64,000 nucleotides of DNA from Scatophagus argus. Lineage: Eukaryota > Chordata > Actinopteri > Scatophagidae. How positions within the stretch are numbered: position 1 is the first letter of the stretch; the number at the start of each line of letters is the position of its first letter. A program made the position numbers and the translations under genes. Below, piece after piece: positions 27,188 through 39,025 of this stretch. The stretch is taken from the NCBI RefSeq assembly GCF_020382885.2, contig NC_058513.1:13417641-13481640 (forward strand). Reading direction: 5' to 3'. The notes beneath the pieces are model-generated. The model was not told where the DNA came from. It did not search any database and saw nothing but the letters and a program-made list of their open reading frames with translations.

Positions 27188-28141
27188 TTTATTTTAACAA
27201 ACAAAAACGCAAAAGGCACAGACTGGAACATCAGCAAACAGTTTGGCAGGCCAGCGTATGGGGGGTGGGGGTGGGGGGGGGCTCTTTTTATCACCAGCCA
27301 AGAGACTTGTGTCAACAGACAGAGACTTGCTGACCAACCTCACACAATCCTGCAAACCAGCTGCAGTTGGAATGTTTGCATACAGTGGCAGTGTAAACAT
27401 CTGTTTTTACAGAACGGGTCCTTACAGTCCCAAGGACAACTTCAAACAACTTTTAGCCAATTACAAACATGCGTGTGCAGCAAACTACAGTATAAATGTG
27501 CAAGAAAAGTACCCCTACAGAGGGGGAAAGAACACACAGAGCACATTCAGAGCTAGAGTCATTATGACTTAGTAAAGAGAAGAAATAAATAAATAAGCAC
27601 GGGACATACTTGAAAATCTCATGTATAGAAATTACCTGGCAACACACTGGCATTTCCTCTTCCTGCCATGAGAACTTGTATACAAAGCAATCAATATTTT
27701 GTTTTTGGCTATGCAAAATATTTCATAGTTTCAAGTTTCTTTGGCGTAAAAGCAGCTTATGTTGCTGACTCAGGAGTTACTGGTTAAAAAATAACTAATC
27801 GAGATTCAGGGATGTGTTCGAAAGAGCTCATTATTACAGAGAAAACAGTGCAAAAACAAAGTTAGTTTTCTATTTTCACTGTTATACCCATATGTACAGT
27901 TTCCTTTAAGAGTTAAAAGCTTTATAAGTGTTTTAGGACCAACCATACATTTTCTTCATCAAAACATTTTAAATAGTAAAAAGCTTTAAATACCACACTG
28001 TCTAAATACCACACTAAATACCACAAAATATATAGCTCTCAGTATCAGGATAAAAGACCCTAATAAATATAAGTCATTCCAGAGTTTTCTGAAAGGTTGG
28101 TATTTCCTGCACCAGGGTTCAGAGTTCATATCTGTCAAAGT
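27188..28141 (-). other. Probable chst3 3' untranslated region
   Basis: This follows the chst3 stop codon on the minus strand and has no coding signal. The nearest canonical minus-strand AATAAA signals are at 27188-27193 and 26965-26970, so the UTR may be about 0.95-1.2 kb. It includes short direct repeats of taaataccacac near 27988-28025. The extent is inferred only from these signals. Confidence 0.4.
27260..27281 (+). other. G-quadruplex-prone G-run
   Basis: Runs of 6, 5 and 9 guanines are separated by single thymines, enough for four G-tracts on the plus strand. It lies about 860 bases downstream of the chst3 stop, possibly inside its long 3' UTR, where the transcript would be C-rich. Confidence 0.75.
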
Positions 28142-29660
28142 CTATAAAAAGTTGAACACTTTGTCCTCAATCAAACTAACAGATTTATCGGTTAGCATTT
28201 CTTCACTGCTTATGGATTTATACCCAAAAAGCTTCAGCGTTGGCCCACAAACTTTCTGTACAACCTGAGCTATTTTGAATGGCAAGCTGAACCTCCATTT
28301 CTCTACTTGCTCTGAGGAGTTCTTCTGTGTCGAGTAAACACTGCTGGTCTTCTTAGAGGCCTGGGTGTTCCTCAGGATCCAGGATTTTGCTTGTGGAGTG
28401 AAGGGGATTCCAGTAAATTTGTACATCTCCATGGCCTTCCTCATGGGGAACCGAGCAATGTCCTCGTACCTCACCAACATGTAACGCCCACGCAGCCACT
28501 CTGGCTGCCTGAGGCCCACCTCAGCGGACATCCTTATGTTGTCACAGTTGCCTTTCAGCTTTCTCACTTCATCATCACCAATGGGAACATCCCCATCGAT
28601 AGCCCACTGTTTCCAGTTCCTGTATTTGGCTTCAAAGGCCACCATGCGTGAGGCAAGTACAGCCCGAGGATCTCGAACAAGCTGAATGAACTTTATGTCA
28701 AGGCGTGGGTCCTCAGCCAGAGGATGGAGGGTCTCCAGCTGGCGCACCCTCACTGACTTGATTACTCTGTGCTCCTTTTGGAGACAGGACTGAGATGCCA
28801 TGGTCAGGTTCAGGGGCCCACAGCGCCTGGTCCTGCAGTGATAAGGCTCAAAGACCCCTTTGATGAAGGGGCTGCAGACCGACTCCTCACACAGAGAGCT
28901 GCTGGACTCCCTGCGGAAGAGGGCAGTGGTGATGTGGTCCACAGGGAGTGGTTCAATGAAGCTCTCCAGCAGGGAGAAGTCACACAGGAAGAGCTGCTGG
29001 ATTACATCACGGTACGTCTTGGCTGCCACTGTGGCGTTAGTGCCACCGGTCTGCAGCGTCAGCATCTTCTCCACATGCCACAGTGGTTCAAACAGGTAAA
29101 ACATGTTGTCTCCCTGCTGGTTGAAAAATTCTCCCACAAAGGAGGAGCCTGTCCTGGTGGTGGCTAACAGGAGGATGTGTTTTCTGCTGCCCCCTCTCAC
29201 CACCGCCTGGTGCTCGCTGTAGTTCTCCAGGCGCCGCTTCATCAACATGAAGGCCAAGTCCATCTTGCTGAGTGATGGTAAGGAACCATTGTGCTTCAGC
29301 AGAATGTGTGAGAAACCACTGGGCGGTTGAGGGGTCTGGGGGGTCTGTTTTAAGGAGAGTTTATCTGACACCCTGGAAGTGTGAGAGAAATCACAGAGTT
29401 ATATAATCTTTCAAAGTTGACTGAAAGAAATCATACCCTTGTTTTTCAACCTGACATTTGCAGTAATTTTGTTTTGCTCAAGGAGCTTTTGTAACACATC
29501 TGTTCCGGGCTGGGAAGAGATAAGCGAGATAAAAGAAATAAATAACAAAAGCACTCCATTCATCACTGAAATGGACTTACCTTGAGATAATGTTGTTTTC
29601 CTTTTCAATGATAACAAGTGCCACAAAAAAGACGATGGATATTGTGTATTTGATCCTCAT
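28142..29660 (-). CDS. chst3: Carbohydrate sulfotransferase 3 (chondroitin 6-O-sulfotransferase)
   Basis: Two coding exons on the minus strand, 29581-29660 and 28142-29372, give 436 residues (human protein 479). The product is a type II Golgi enzyme that moves sulfate from PAPS to C6 of GalNAc in chondroitin. A membrane anchor (about residues 5-18, [14 protein letters not shown]) is followed by EKENNIIS, as in vertebrate CHST3. Then come a short stem, the 5'-phosphosulfate loop [13 protein letters not shown] (from residue 98), the 3'-phosphate motif [12 protein letters not shown] (from 258) and the C-terminal [17 protein letters not shown] block. The start at 29660 is firm: an in-frame TAA lies at 29691-29693 with no ATG between, so the protein lacks the roughly 19 residues found before this methionine in human. 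The exon junction splits an Arg codon (AG|G). A good acceptor at 29797-29798 suggests that the first coding exon begins at 29796 with a 5' leader. Paralogue a versus b is not resolved. Confidence 0.95.
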
Positions 29661-29799
29661 TCTTGGATGTAGCTGTGCCTGGATATGCGTTTACAGACTG
29701 CTTCTTAATAGGATCTGCCAATCTTGCAAGTCTCCAGTAGCCTTCTTAAAGAGACCTCCAGTGATTTGTATTCCCCGATGTAGGCAATGTTTTATCCTG

Positions 29800-32700
29800 T
29801 AAATGAAACAAACATCAACCTGCCAGTTACACATTTTGCACATTTGAGCACGGCTGTGAGTACCTGCTTCGGTCTCAATTCTTTCTGTCAAAACTCGTTA
29901 AGGTATTTCTTTTAGCTACTCGTGGATATGGAAAACCTGACAGCTTATTGTTGCAAATGTAAAACTGTACTGTGATATGCAGCCTGTTTTCTCCCTGTAT
30001 TTGTTAGGTGTGTAAAACTGCAAAAGCAACCTTCACCACAGACCAAAATATCCTGTCTTAAGAAGTTAAGAACAGAAAATATCCGAGTATGCTGTACTGG
30101 AATCTAAGCCAAATCTTCCCACGAGGAAGTCCTTGTTATCTTTAGGTGCACCAGTGCATTTCAGGAACATGCCCACCCACCATGCAAGACTAAAGTCTGG
30201 TGCACATGGAAAATCAGTGTTTATGTGTCAGCCTTTGTAATAGCTATTTAAAAATAGGGGGGAAGGGGACAACTGCAATCAAGAACAATTTTATAATTAA
30301 ACTGTACCTCCACAACTGTAAAGCTTCCTGCCCGCGTTAGGGTGATAATTCTAACTCCCACTGATAGGTAGCAGAGCTGCCTGGTGTCCAGAATGCCAGC
30401 TGCTTCTCCGTGTCAACACTGGGAGGAGATCTCTTCAACAGAGGCCCCTCAGCGACACAGAGCTACTGGTACAGTAGACCATCTGGTGGTGGGCTAATGG
30501 CTTGCTGCTCCCTCATAATTTGCTTTTGTGCTTCTAACACACTGACTGAGATTGAGGGGTACACATGTCTAAACACCGAGAAGTATAACTGCACAGTGCT
30601 GAAATTGAAGGGGAAAGCCTGCGTGCCGTGATTCCATAAATTGTAGTGCTCGGAGCCTGCAGGCCATTCAGTACCTCCGTGGGGCTGTAGAGGGCAGGAA
30701 GGTGGGCAGTCAAATGAAATTAGAGTACATTCAGTGGTGTCTATTTGGGAATGTCTTTGAAATTCCTGAAAGATTGATGTTATTTCAGTTTAATGGCAGC
30801 TTGGTTCAAATCCCTGACTAATCTTTGTGTTTCAGCATAATCCTGCTTTGCCTCCTCTGTCAGTGAAACAGTCAATAACACAGCAAGACTAAATGAGACA
30901 GTCGCAACCCTGAGGAAATTGGGAAAGTGTCAATCTAATTTGTGCCCACAAAAATGTTGAAATTATGGGGTGTTCAGTCTACCTTTTTGAATCCCAAATC
31001 AGACGTCTAGGATTGTGAGAAGCATTTGTTTATTGGATCTATCAGGTGCAAGACACAGAGTGTGTCAGAGTGTGTGTGATTTCTTATGGATCAACTGTTA
31101 AACGATTGCAGGTCTAGCTTCAGGGGCTGACACATTAGTGAAACTGCTGCTGTTAATCAGCACAGCCACAAGCAACAGACCAAACTTTAAACTCAATACA
31201 GCAAAGGAGGCGTGCGTTTGACACGAAACAAGAAGTACTGTGGAGGAAACGAAAAAGCTGATACGTGTCCAGGTATGGAGGTCCAGTTCTCACATCCTGT
31301 TGTGACCTCTCTCAAGCACAGACACAGACACCAGGCCAAATGACTGCAGTCTAAACACAGTGAACGGTTGGCTGCTGCCTGCGAAATTCTCCGAGAGTGA
31401 ACGGGAAGTTTAAAGCTCCAACAGAGAGCACTGTTGACGTGGAACGGCGTGTAATGAAAAGGTGAACAGCCTGTGCACTGAGACACGTTTTCAGCAGGAG
31501 GAAAAATCAGCTCCGTCTTGCACCACACTGCCGCATGCCACAGCCACAAAGGTCTCTTTGCACAGGAGCGGCTCTAAACCTCCTCTGGGCTGAGAACATA
31601 AACTGCCAGGTCACTCACACGTCACAGGGTCAGAGACGAATCCCCTGGATGTTACAAGTCATGTTGAGCGAGTCTGATAGTCAGCCGCATCACAGGAAAT
31701 CACAGTCATAAAGCTGTCAGTGCTCGTTTAACAAGTGCAGTCACAGTTTGTCCGAGTAAACCAACTGAACATCTGTGTACACCTACAGTTATAGTACAGC
31801 ATATTTATTCTGCAGTTTATTTTCCACTATGACTGTACGTGAACAAATTAAGACAAGCACCAAAAATGATTTGCCCGTCACAAAATAAGACGTGAGTGAA
31901 CGACTACTGTTGAAAAACTTGATCTGACATAAATTTGAAGTACACCACAGTTCTGTGGGATTGAATATTAAGTAGTTTTAAGGTCTCGCCATATGTGATT
32001 TAAAATAAAAACGGTTACCTCCACAATTCATCAAGAAAAATAAGTCTTCTGGGGTTTTGTCATTTATATGGTAAATTAGATGCACACCAATTATCTCAGC
32101 TTATTGCATCTGCTGTGTAAAATAAAATAAAAAAAATCCACGAGCAGACATTCTCACAAACCACTGAGGCATGTGACACTTTTGATCATCTGCTCATAAC
32201 AAAACCACCACTACAACATTTATCATCTCGCTACAAATGCTTTTAATAGCTGCCTTTTATTTAATATCAAACCTTATGTGAAGGCAAATTAAACACCAAC
32301 CGGCCAAACCCACTTCTGTCTGAGATACTGCAAGTACATACTATAGCATTGTTTCTGGAATATCCTGTTCCAAGCCCATTACACTGTTTTCACTTGTGGC
32401 GAGCAAATAAACGGATGCTCTCCCAAATAAAGTAAAAACACATGACAATTACAAGATGGCGGCTGACAACAGAGGAAAAAATAGAGAAAAAATTAAAAAA
32501 AAATTTTTTATATAAAATATGTCAGTCATCATTTTCCATGCCGGTTTATTGTGGTATCTACCTGTGTAATATTTTTGTTTGAAGTGATTGTGAGCAGATT
32601 AATAAATCACTGAAAGACACATTGTACAGTACATTTATAATCCACTACCTTTACGTCATAGTTGTAGTTACTATAGTCACATATTATCAACATATAAAAT

Positions 32701-34440
32701 AAGATGCATCGTTATTAAACTATTTCTATTATCACGGTCTTTACTTTTGTGCTTTAAGCTACAATTAAAAACTACCAGTCTATTCATAAGTGCAGCGCCG
32801 GATTGACGTGATAGCCAAGGAGGCAGTTCATCTGAATCAGTCAGGGTGTCCAGGGAGGGATGGAGAGCAGGACAGAGGAGGATGGCGTGCAGGCAACAGG
32901 TTTAACTAAGCTCGGAGTGTAGGCGAAAGTCAGGCTTCTGTCTGAGTGGTGATTTTCCTCTTAGAGAGCAGATACACTGGCCATGCAGCACATCTGTTAA
33001 TAAAATGTATCAAACTTACCACTGTAAATCTTTGCCGTTATTTCTAACCCGGTGTATAAACAAAAAAACTTTAATGGGAAAAAGCCCAACTTCTACAGTC
33101 CCACAGGACTTGTGGTCTGTAGAGAGCATGTGCTGCATTTAGAAGGTCAAAGGGCCAAACTGGCCAAAGTGGAGTCATGCTTTCTTAATAAAAAGCCCAA
33201 GAAAAGTCACTTTCCTTTAAGTGACATGTATACGAGAACCACAACAGTTTTATGGTGATTTCAAGGATGTTATTAGAGCTTAACAGTCCGCCCATGTGAT
33301 ATTATCACTAGGTTTCAAAGTTTTTAGTCATTTGTAAGAAACAATTTGTCCACTCTCCATACCCACCAGCATGATGAGCTGCAGTGTCTGAAGACGTCTC
33401 TGCTTCGGCTCATCCGTGAAGTTGATCAGCCTTTCCTCAAAAAGCAGCTCCGGATAGAAATTAATTCCATTACTTCCCAAGACTGCTTCACTTGTGTGAC
33501 AAAAAACAATGCAATCCAAATGAAGCTTGACTGCTTTTACTAAGTAAAGCCCGTGGATCAGAAGGAATCATGTTTGAGAAGGAGGAGGAGGAGGAGGGCT
33601 GTAGGTCAGTCTGCCCGGTGAACTGAATGACAAGTCGGTGGCGACTCGAGTGAATCACATGGGAAAGTTTGGTCCAAAGGAGCGGAGCTTCAGCCAGGAG
33701 GTGCGCAGTCACAACCTCTCACGGACCATCTGTTTCTAGTCTGTAATAATGAATAGAGGAAAAAAAAAAAAAACTTTTTATACATTAATTTGATGAGAGA
33801 CAATGTCAGGGTAAACAACGAGGTGCTGGCCCCGAGCCTAATGGTGAGATGTGCTGCTGTGATTTTGGCCTAATTTATGTTTTTAGAAGTCTAGTTATTG
33901 ACGTAGTATCAACAAAAGAAGTAGCAAGAGCTCCATCTAGTGGAGAAACCACAGTGTGTGCGTCTCTACCTTTGCTGATAGGACGTGATTACAAAACATT
34001 TCCAGGTTCTAATTCATGGAGAAATATAGCCTCCGTTACGTGCATTTGACAGCTTAACATTGGGTCTAAGATTAAGATCCTGATCAGTTCTTTAAATATG
34101 ATCATATTAAGACTATTTTTAAGTTGTGTGTAAAGTGTTTATCTCTACATATGTCACTTACAACATTGGTAAAGAGTGGTATGTTATACCACTCCAATTA
34201 TATCGTCAGTAATAATAAAACAACAACATAGTATGTTATGAAGTAAGGCTCTGAAAGGGGCCACTGTGCATCCTTTGCTGATACAACATTTATTTTAACT
34301 TAGACAAAGCGAAAGGTGAAATGCAGGATTTTCCTTGTGCAACATTTTTTTTTACATTTTGATGTTGTTATTTGCTAGGATCTGAATACTTCCCCAACCC
34401 CCGATTATGGTGTTATCGGATTATGAAACCGATAACCGAT
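29800..34440. other. Intergenic region between chst3 and ghitm
   Basis: The two genes are divergently transcribed, so this probably holds the chst3 promoter and upstream regulatory DNA. No exon or known repeat family is recognised. A GGA-rich patch lies at about 33573-33597 and an A-tract near 33760. Confidence 0.45.
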
Positions 34441-34452
34441 TAACGATTTAGA

Positions 34453-34582
34453 ACTACAATTCCCATCAAACCTGTCGCAGGATGATGACGCAAGACAGAA
34501 TTTTCACGAAGGTTGCTGAACACTTGCGTCAGAAACTTGCGCACTTATTTCTGGAAAGGTGAACGACGAGCCTTGCTCCTCG
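34453..34582 (+). promoter_or_regulatory. ghitm promoter and non-coding exon 1
   Basis: ACTACAATTCCCAT at 34453-34466 matches the ZNF143/THAP11-bound promoter motif typical of housekeeping genes. Near 34482 there is tgatgacgcaag, an ATF/C-EBP-like site. A leader exon is inferred to end at 34582 with donor cg|gtatgt and to splice to the acceptor at 34967-34968. There is no TATA box, which suits a broadly expressed mitochondrial gene. The transcription start is not directly visible. Confidence 0.55.
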
Positions 34583-34985
34583 GTATGTAATGTTAATTTT
34601 GAACAATTTTTCCTGAAATTACCAGTCACGCACCAGAAAATTAGATGTTAATGGTTAAAGTTAATTGAATTATCAAGACTAAACACCGATAGCCACCAAC
34701 GACTTTATAACGAGTCAGTATTTAATGTTACGTAGTTGTGTGCTGTTAGCTAACGTCAGGTAGCTTAGTCAACTCGCTTGACATGTTATGATATGAAAGC
34801 TTATTGTCTTTACTGTGTGGCCAGTGTTAATACGACAATGCGATACCTAACTGGCTGCATGACTTTCATCGCAATAAATTAACTGTTTGTCCCAACTTTA
34901 CGTTACGTCCCTCGACAGTCTGTCAGTTACTGTACCTGCTGTTCTGTTTATCTGTCACACCGATTCAGGATAAAACATTGTGATC

Positions 34986-37900
34986 ATGCTGGTGGCAAGG
35001 TTGGCGTGCCTGAGGAGTCTTCCTCTTGCTGGGCTTCGTCCTGTCCTCTCGCAGGGCTCCCCGGCGCTGAGGGCCCCCATCTTGAAGACTTGTCCTCCCC
35101 TGCTCAGGCCCCAACAGGTACTGTCAATGGCTGTCCTACATTTCTTTAAGCTTTCTGATTGCTGCATTCGCTTTTCATTATGAACCCACATGTACCACAC
35201 ACATGCAAGTACTATTACTATATACCACTAAGACTAACTCTTACTAATCTTGAGTCTTAACATGAGATAACAGATAGTGGCTATTGGATGTAAACACACA
35301 CACCAGATCATAGGGGGGCTGTCATCGGCCAAAATCGTGTGGCTTATTCCCTGACTGTCTTTAGTTTGTTAATGATTGGTGAACTCCTAGACATTAAATC
35401 CACAACAGCAGTTTGTGTTGAGTTTATTTTTCGTTCACCAGGGCTTTGCCTCTAAGACCAGATTTGGTTTCCGCCGCGGGAGAACAACCAGAGACCAACT
35501 CCAAGAGGCAGCTTTTGAGCCAGCGACAGATACTGCCATTAAAAGTAATCACTATTACATTTACTAGTTAAATAAACTTTTGCACACTGTTGCTTATGCT
35601 GTCCAGTCTCAGTCAAGCCACAGTTGTGCCAAAATGAGCTCACAGTTTGGAGCGTTCTTTGATGACTAAATTGCCATGTGTGTGACTAAAGTAATTGTGA
35701 TTTTGCCCTCAGTTGACAGCATGGCAAAAATGTTTCTGGCTGGATCTGCAGCAGTTGGCCTTGGAGCTCTGTGCTACTATGGACTTGGCATGTCAAGTGA
35801 AATCGGTGCCATTGAGAAAGCAGTGTGAGTAACAGCTTTTTGTATCGGCAGCTCTTTCATTTTGTTTTGAAGGACAGGTCTGTAGAAAGTGTTTATTTTT
35901 TTAGCCCCCTAAGAATGCTCCATATTTACCTGACTCTTCCCTTTCTGTGCAGGATCTGGCCCGAGTATGTGAAGAACAGAATCCACTCCACCTACATGTA
36001 CTTTGCAGGCAGTGTTGGACTGACTGCTTTGTCAGCTGTAGCAGTGAGCAGGACCCCAGCACTTATGGGTCTGATGATGAGAGGATCCTGGCTGGTAAGC
36101 TTCACGACTCAAGTGAAGTGTGAAAGTGAACTGCAGCATTTATTTTCAAATTAAACTGAACATTACTACACCATGGAGCTGGTTTAGTCATAAACCTATT
36201 TTACATTTTAGGTGTATTTGATTGCCTTATGTTTTTTCTAATCCAGGCTATTGGAGCAACTTTCGCGGCTATGATTGGTGCCGGCATGCTGGTCAGGTCC
36301 ATTTCATATGAGCACAGCCCAGTGCCCAAACACCTCTCTTGGATGTTACATGCAGGTTTGGATGATAGTGTCTAGTGGAATATTACTGTTCTGTTGTTGT
36401 CCAAGCACGCCCCGTTATTTCTGTTATGTAGTTGCCTGAATTGAACAATAGAGGGCGGTCATGTAAAAGCTCAGAGTAACAGCAGATATTGTATTTGAAA
36501 CTAGCACAGTACATCTAGACCAGGCATGTCAAACTGGTCCACAGGGGGGCCGGTGTGGCTGCAGGTTTTCTTTCCAACCAAGTAGCAGCACACCAGACTT
36601 GACTCATTTAATCAACTGATCTCCGTCTTCAGACAGTTGATTGGTCAAACGGTGTGCTCTTGGTTGGTTGGCACAAAAACCTGCAGCCACACCAGCCCTC
36701 CTGTGGACCAGTTTGACATATGTGATCTAGACGTATGGCTCAGGCCTTGAATGCGGTATTCACTTATGTTTTTGCTTTCTGTATTGACAAGGTGTGATGG
36801 GTGCCGTCATCGCTCCCCTCACTCTCCTGGGGGGACCTCTGATGTTGAGGGCTGCCTGGTACACAGCAGGCATTGTGGGAGGTCTGTCTACTGTGGCCAT
36901 GTGTGCCCCAAGTGAGAAGTTTCTCAATCTAGGAGGGCCGTTGGCCGTGGGCTTTGGAGTCGTCTTTGCTTCCTCTATTGGTTAGTACAGTGCATTTTCA
37001 CTTCATGAGCCCTGTCTCAGGAACACTACACATTGTACAAAATGCCACGACTTAAAAACTACTACTGAGCGCATGTTCGAGTAAACCATGTTTTTACCGT
37101 GATGATGTCCCTGTGGTGCCATGTAAGAAACTTCACTTCTCAAGATAAAAATCCATCCACCCGGTTGATTTGGTTTACATAACACAATGGGAGAATATCT
37201 GCATTCTGCATGAATTCATTTGCATTAACCGCAGACATTAACTGGTGTCAAATGACACATCATTTAATCTTGTTTTGATCATGCCACATGTTGTAGTACA
37301 AGCAAGCATTCTTGAATTCTACCAAAGAATTTCATACTATAAAATAAATGAGGCAGTGCGGTCAATGTAATGAGAAATTAAAAGTAAAGACTTTCTCAGT
37401 TGGACTTTCCTATGTGTGTGCTTGTCAGATAGTGTAACAGCACTTTATGTATCAGTTCAACAAATTTATGAGAAAATTAATTTGGTATTAGCTATGGATG
37501 GAAATCTGCCAGACCAACTGCCACTGCAATGGCTCAATACGTAACAACTGTAGGAGTATATATGTTCACATATGTATGGATTTGTTAATAAATTTGATTA
37601 ATTAAAATTATTTTAGTTAATAAGTCAAAATTAAGTATTGTGCCATGCAGCTAAACATCTCAATAGTTTTAGGAAGGTAGCTGATCTGTCACATATATTT
37701 AAATGACTGGCTAATAATTACTTGGGTATGTATGCTGTCACTCTGAATCTATGGCTGTCCTGTCCTCCTCAGGATCAATGTTCCTGCCGCCCACCTCAGC
37801 ATTCGGAGCAGGCCTGTACTCAGTGGCCATCTATGGAGGCCTGGTCCTGTTCAGCATGTTCCTCCTCTATGATACACAGAAGGTCATCAAGAGGGCAGAG

Positions 37901-38139
37901 ACATATCCACTCTACGGTGTACAGAAATATGACCCCATTAACGCGTAAGTCACTCGAGGCAATACTCAAGTAGGCTTTTAAAGCAAGTTTCTGCAGACTG
38001 ATGTCAGTGGTGGGCAAAGATATGGATCTCATAGTCTTTTGAATCCTGCAGGTGTATGGGGATTTACATGGACACGCTGAACATCTTCATGAGGCTGGTG
38101 ATGATCCTGGCCAACGGCGGCGGCAGCAGAAGGAAGTAA
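34986..38139 (+). CDS. ghitm: Growth hormone-inducible transmembrane protein (TMBIM5)
   Basis: Eight coding exons: 34986-35117, 35442-35544, 35713-35824, 35953-36094, 36247-36355, 36792-36980, 37773-37944 and 38052-38139. All have GT-AG borders and matching phases, giving 348 residues (human 345). It is a BAX-inhibitor-1/TMBIM family protein of the inner mitochondrial membrane, linked to cristae organisation, cytochrome c retention and cation exchange. Residues 1-44 form an Arg/Leu-rich mitochondrial targeting region (MLVARLACLRSLPLAGLRP). The body follows with RRGRTTRDQL, the first membrane segment (LAGSAAVGLGALCYYGLGM, about residues 87-105), IHSTYMYFAGS, GGLSTVAMCAPSEKFLNLGG and LYDTQKVIKRAE. 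The C-terminus is basic, RRK. Intron 6 carries a hAT-type MITE and intron 7 a dispersed repeat. Exon assignment rests on near-continuous similarity to the vertebrate family. Confidence 0.97.
36521..36724. mobile_element. hAT-type foldback MITE with 8-bp target duplication
   Basis: The element begins CAGGCATGTCAAACTGGTCC and its other end, read in reverse complement, begins CACATATGTCAAACTGGTCC. The arms stay paired for about 45 bases, and the interior also folds (AATCAACTG against CAGTTGATT). Direct copies of ATCTAGAC flank it at 36513-36520 and 36725-36732, the 8-bp target duplication expected of hAT superfamily insertions. It has no coding capacity, so it is a non-autonomous element inside ghitm intron 6, sense-neutral to the gene. 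Confidence 0.9.
37205..37355 (+). repeat. Diverged dispersed repeat, copy A (ghitm intron 7)
   Basis: It shares tgaattcatttgcat exactly, then GTGTCAA, TGATCATG and CTTGAATTCTAC blocks in the same order, with 38693-38866 about 1.5 kb downstream. The two are direct, diverged copies of one repeat of roughly 150-170 bases whose family I do not recognise. Confidence 0.75.
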
Positions 38140-38650
38140 AGGGCGGTTTGGACTTTAGCTTTTGTTTCACCTTCCACGGAGCTAAACCAAATCGTGTTTT
38201 ATTAATAGCAGCATATGCCAGATGTTATCACTTAGTGACAAGTCTCATCTAACTGGTAAATAAACATGAATGCTTTGTAACTGTGCGAAGAGGTGGATTG
38301 CACAGGAAAAGTTGAGAGCTCTTACCTTGATTGTGGAAGTATCTTGTTTATCCCGGGGGTTACAGACAGGTTATAGCTGTCTGTCAGCATCATTTCGCCT
38401 GCCCCAGATGTCCTCACTTTTCTCTTTGTTTTATATTTATTTCCACTGGCTGGTATTTCTGTTTCTAATAAGAATCAAAGTTCAAGAATAATTGAAATAT
38501 GCATAGAGTGGTCCAGACTTACAGTACCATAAATGACAGTGTTGTATGCACTTCTGTGCTGGATTAAACAGGTTCACACTAGTACATACATTTCTGAAAA
38601 AATGTACAGTAATTTCAACGACAAAATCACTCAATAAACAAGTCAAACAG
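38140..38650 (+). other. ghitm 3' untranslated region with two poly(A) signals
   Basis: Directly follows the ghitm stop. AATAAA hexamers at 38259-38264 and 38633-38638 would give short (about 140 nt) and long (about 510 nt) 3' UTR forms. Extent inferred from the signals. Confidence 0.6.
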
Positions 38651-38692
38651 GTCAGATTGTTGTCACTCTTCTAAATTTGTCTGTTCGGTCTG

Positions 38693-38866
38693 AGAATGAA
38701 TTCATTTGCATGAATTACAGAAGTTAAATAGTGTCAAGTGATGCGTTGCTAAATCTGATGATCATGGCACTTGCTGAAATACAAGAATACATTTTCTATT
38801 CTGATTGCACAGGCTTGAATTCTACTAATGAATGTCATATTTACAATAAAACTGAGGTTAATTGTA
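38693..38866 (+). repeat. Diverged dispersed repeat, copy B (downstream of ghitm)
   Basis: The second copy of the element at 37205-37355, in the same orientation, with similarity running from TGAATTCATTTGCAT to the final AATAAAACTGAGG-like end. It starts about 55 bases after the distal ghitm poly(A) signal. Confidence 0.75.
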
Positions 38867-38900
38867 CGATCCCAGTACCAAAAAATGTAAAAATCTAAAT

Positions 38901-39025
38901 AAGAACAATGCAATGATTTGTAAATCCTTTTGACCCATATTCTGTTGATTACAGTACAACAACATGCTACTTAAGGTTCAATCTGTTAAACTCTATTGTC
39001 TTTTTGTAAACACTCAAAATTTTTA
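38901..39025. repeat. Fragment of an abundant teleost dispersed repeat
   Basis: The text caatgatttgtaaatcctt, followed by tacaacaacat and gtctttttgtaaacactca blocks, is a diverged match to a repeat I recall as very common in fish genomes. The name and superfamily are not certain from memory. It is non-coding and decayed. Confidence 0.5.

Noticed and set aside
28769-29167. 132-codon frame antisense to chst3
   Set aside because: Lies wholly inside the well-supported sulfotransferase exon in the opposite strand.
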